DNA of 13,990 nt, from contig CAYGBI010000088.1 in assembly GCA_964348085.1 (NCBI GenBank), positions 1 through 13,990 on the forward strand, given 5' to 3'. The notes beneath the pieces are model-generated. The model made no database searches. It worked only from the letters and a program-made list of their open reading frames with translations, and was not told the origin of the DNA. How positions within the stretch are numbered: position 1 is the first letter of the stretch; every line of letters starts with the position of its first letter. Position numbers and translations under genes: made by a program. This document shows positions 12,753 to 13,990 of this stretch, piece after piece. Source of the DNA: VXYL01 sp964348085 (GTDB lineage Bacteria > Pseudomonadota > Gammaproteobacteria > Pseudomonadales > Azotimanducaceae).

Positions 12753-13852
12753 TCGGCCGGCGGCGTAAGCCGAGTGCGGCGCAGTTCCTTCAGGCGTTCC
12801 AAGGACTGCGAGATGTCGGGCGGCGTGGCACTAAGGTCAATGGCGAGTAGGGCTTCGAGTTCGACCGCCAGATGGGCGACTGATTGGTGGTTTGCGTTCA
12901 AGAACTCGCGCAGCCAGTTGCCGGCTGCCGTCAAGCTAGCGCGAAAAACGGTTTGGTCGCCGCGCAAGGCGGCGAGTTGGGCCCGGTCCAGCGCCAAGCG
13001 CAAATGCTGCTCCAAGTACTCCGCCTGATCCGGCGGCAGCAGCGGACGCAACGGCGCCGCCCCGTCGTGCTGGCGAAAGCGCACCAAGCCGCTCAGTCGC
13101 CTCGTCAACGACCCGAGCAGCGTTGCGTCTCCGTCGGCTGACGGTTGGGGCGCTTCGGCTGACTCGGCGTTCGCTTGGACATACTCGGGGAGTCTCAGCG
13201 GCAGTCCACCGAGCGATTCCTTGATGGCCTCCAAGCGCAGAAAGACGCCCTGCACGTCGGCGCCCTTGAACGCCCGCAGCGCCGCCATCTCGTCCGCCAA
13301 GCGCGCCCGCACGACGTGAAAAGCCACGGCGTCCACTTGCCGAAGGATGTCGTCGGAGGCCGTCAACAGTTGCAGTGCTCCCGGGGCGTCGCCCTCCATA
13401 CGCAGCCGATGGTTGGCGATGCGCAACAGATATTCCACTTCGGCAAGCTGCCACTCTCGCGCGCTCGGCGGCGCTTGGTTGACGGCCGCCGCCACGGCGT
13501 CCGCCAACGCCGACCGCGCTTGCGTCAACGCTTCCCGCATGCGTGCGTTCTCGTCGCGGGCGCTGGCCAGCTCGTCTTGAACACCGGCGAGTTCCGTCGC
13601 AAGCACATCTACTCGCGCGGCCAAACGCCGCTCCGTGTCGTCAATACGGGGCACTAGCATGGCGACGGCGTCGTCCTCGGCGTTTGGCCAATAGAGATAG
13701 CCGGCCGCGACGACCGCCACCAAGGACAGCAGCAAGGCCAGAGCCGCCAACCCTCGCGCGGACTTCGACGCTGGCGACGACTTCTCCGCCGGCGGCGTCG
13801 ATGCCGCAACCGTCGGCGTCTCGGGACTATCGGATGGAGGGAGCTCGGCCAT
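12749..13852 (-). CDS. hemX: HemX, uroporphyrinogen-III C-methyltransferase-like membrane protein
   Basis: This 367-residue protein matches gammaproteobacterial HemX (393 in E. coli). It has a Pro/Ser/Thr-rich cytoplasmic tail (1-32), one membrane helix (about 33-55), a likely coiled coil (about 70-120) and the family block EWQLAEVEYLLRIANHRL (133-150) followed by GALQLL. Despite older names, methyltransferase activity is not established; it is thought to act with HemY in heme synthesis. I chose the ATG at 13852; an in-frame TTG at 13891 would add thirteen residues. Neither has a convincing ribosome site. In relatives hemX follows hemD. Here the 138 bases to the window edge show no recognisable HemD end, and a weak TTGCCA-17-CAGACT on the minus strand (13919-13891) could be its own promoter. 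Confidence 0.93.
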   Translation of the reverse strand: MAELPPSDSPETPTVAASTPPAEKSSPASKSARGLAALALLLSLVAVVAAGYLYWPNAEDDAVAMLVPRIDDTERRLAARVDVLATELAGVQDELASARDENARMREALTQARSALADAVAAAVNQAPPSAREWQLAEVEYLLRIANHRLRMEGDAPGALQLLTASDDILRQVDAVAFHVVRARLADEMAALRAFKGADVQGVFLRLEAIKESLGGLPLRLPEYVQANAESAEAPQPSADGDATLLGSLTRRLSGLVRFRQHDGAAPLRPLLPPDQAEYLEQHLRLALDRAQLAALRGDQTVFRASLTAAGNWLREFLNANHQSVAHLAVELEALLAIDLSATPPDISQSLERLKELRRTRLTPPAE

Positions 13853-13990
13853 GTCTTCGCACCGGGACGTCCGCTGCGTCCGACCGCTCAAGTCTGCAAT
13901 TGTCCCGCGTCAATGGCAAGTTGGCGCACCTTGCCGGGTGTACGACAGATCCTTGGTAAGTGCCCGCTGACCTCCGTTGAAGGAAGCGGG

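Noticed and set aside
13853..13990. 3' end of hemD upstream of hemX
   Set aside because: Expected from gene order in relatives, and one minus-strand frame is open from the edge to a stop at 13888-13890, but the 33 codons do not resemble the HemD C-terminus and composition is not clearly coding.

Overview
The window is a chromosomal segment of a moderately high-GC bacterium, most likely a gammaproteobacterium. The strongest evidence is the right half: a Mg-type hemB, then trxA and rho, then a convergent hemX-hemY pair. HemX and HemY are membrane proteins typical of gamma- and betaproteobacterial heme operons, and hemB near trxA-rho recalls the Pseudomonas order (from memory). The Rho, HemB and thioredoxin sequences are close to gammaproteobacterial ones. 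The accessory genes (two Fe(II)-dependent dioxygenases, an aldo/keto reductase, a GST, a transporter) would suit an uncultivated marine or host-associated lineage, but that is inference.

Layout. 1-514 (-): 5' part of a Uma2-family nuclease gene, about 74% GC, cut by the window edge. 515-865: non-coding. 866-1615 (+): Nudix hydrolase. 1733-3696 (-): two-gene unit, aldo/keto reductase then TauD/TfdA-type dioxygenase, with a recognisable sigma-70 promoter. 3837-6746 (+): glutathione S-transferase, D-2-hydroxyacid dehydrogenase and MFS transporter. 6837-8387 (-): DUF72 protein followed after 3 bases by a PhyH-family dioxygenase. 8468-9460 (+): hemB, divergent from DUF72 with 80 bp between them. 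9461-9735: a 275-bp gap with short intergenic repeats and the trxA promoter. 9736-10062 (+): trxA. 10285-11550 (+): rho, behind a leader holding a strong stem-loop and a C-rich, G-poor tract. 11517-13852 (-): hemX-hemY, whose 3' end overlaps the 3' end of rho by 34 bp.

How the genes work together. HemB makes porphobilinogen, and HemX/HemY belong to the membrane side of the same heme pathway. Thioredoxin and Rho are housekeeping genes. The central genes (AKR, TauD-like, GST, hydroxyacid dehydrogenase, MFS, PhyH) look like an accessory small-molecule oxidation and export or uptake set. Their substrates cannot be read from sequence, and their arrangement in three transcription units does not prove a single pathway.

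I found no CRISPR array, insertion sequence, tRNA, rRNA or prophage, and no clear sign of a new defence or biosynthetic system. The less routine signals are the short intergenic repeats shared between distant gaps, the probable Rho autoregulatory leader, the apparently leaderless hemB, and the compositionally foreign Uma2 gene.
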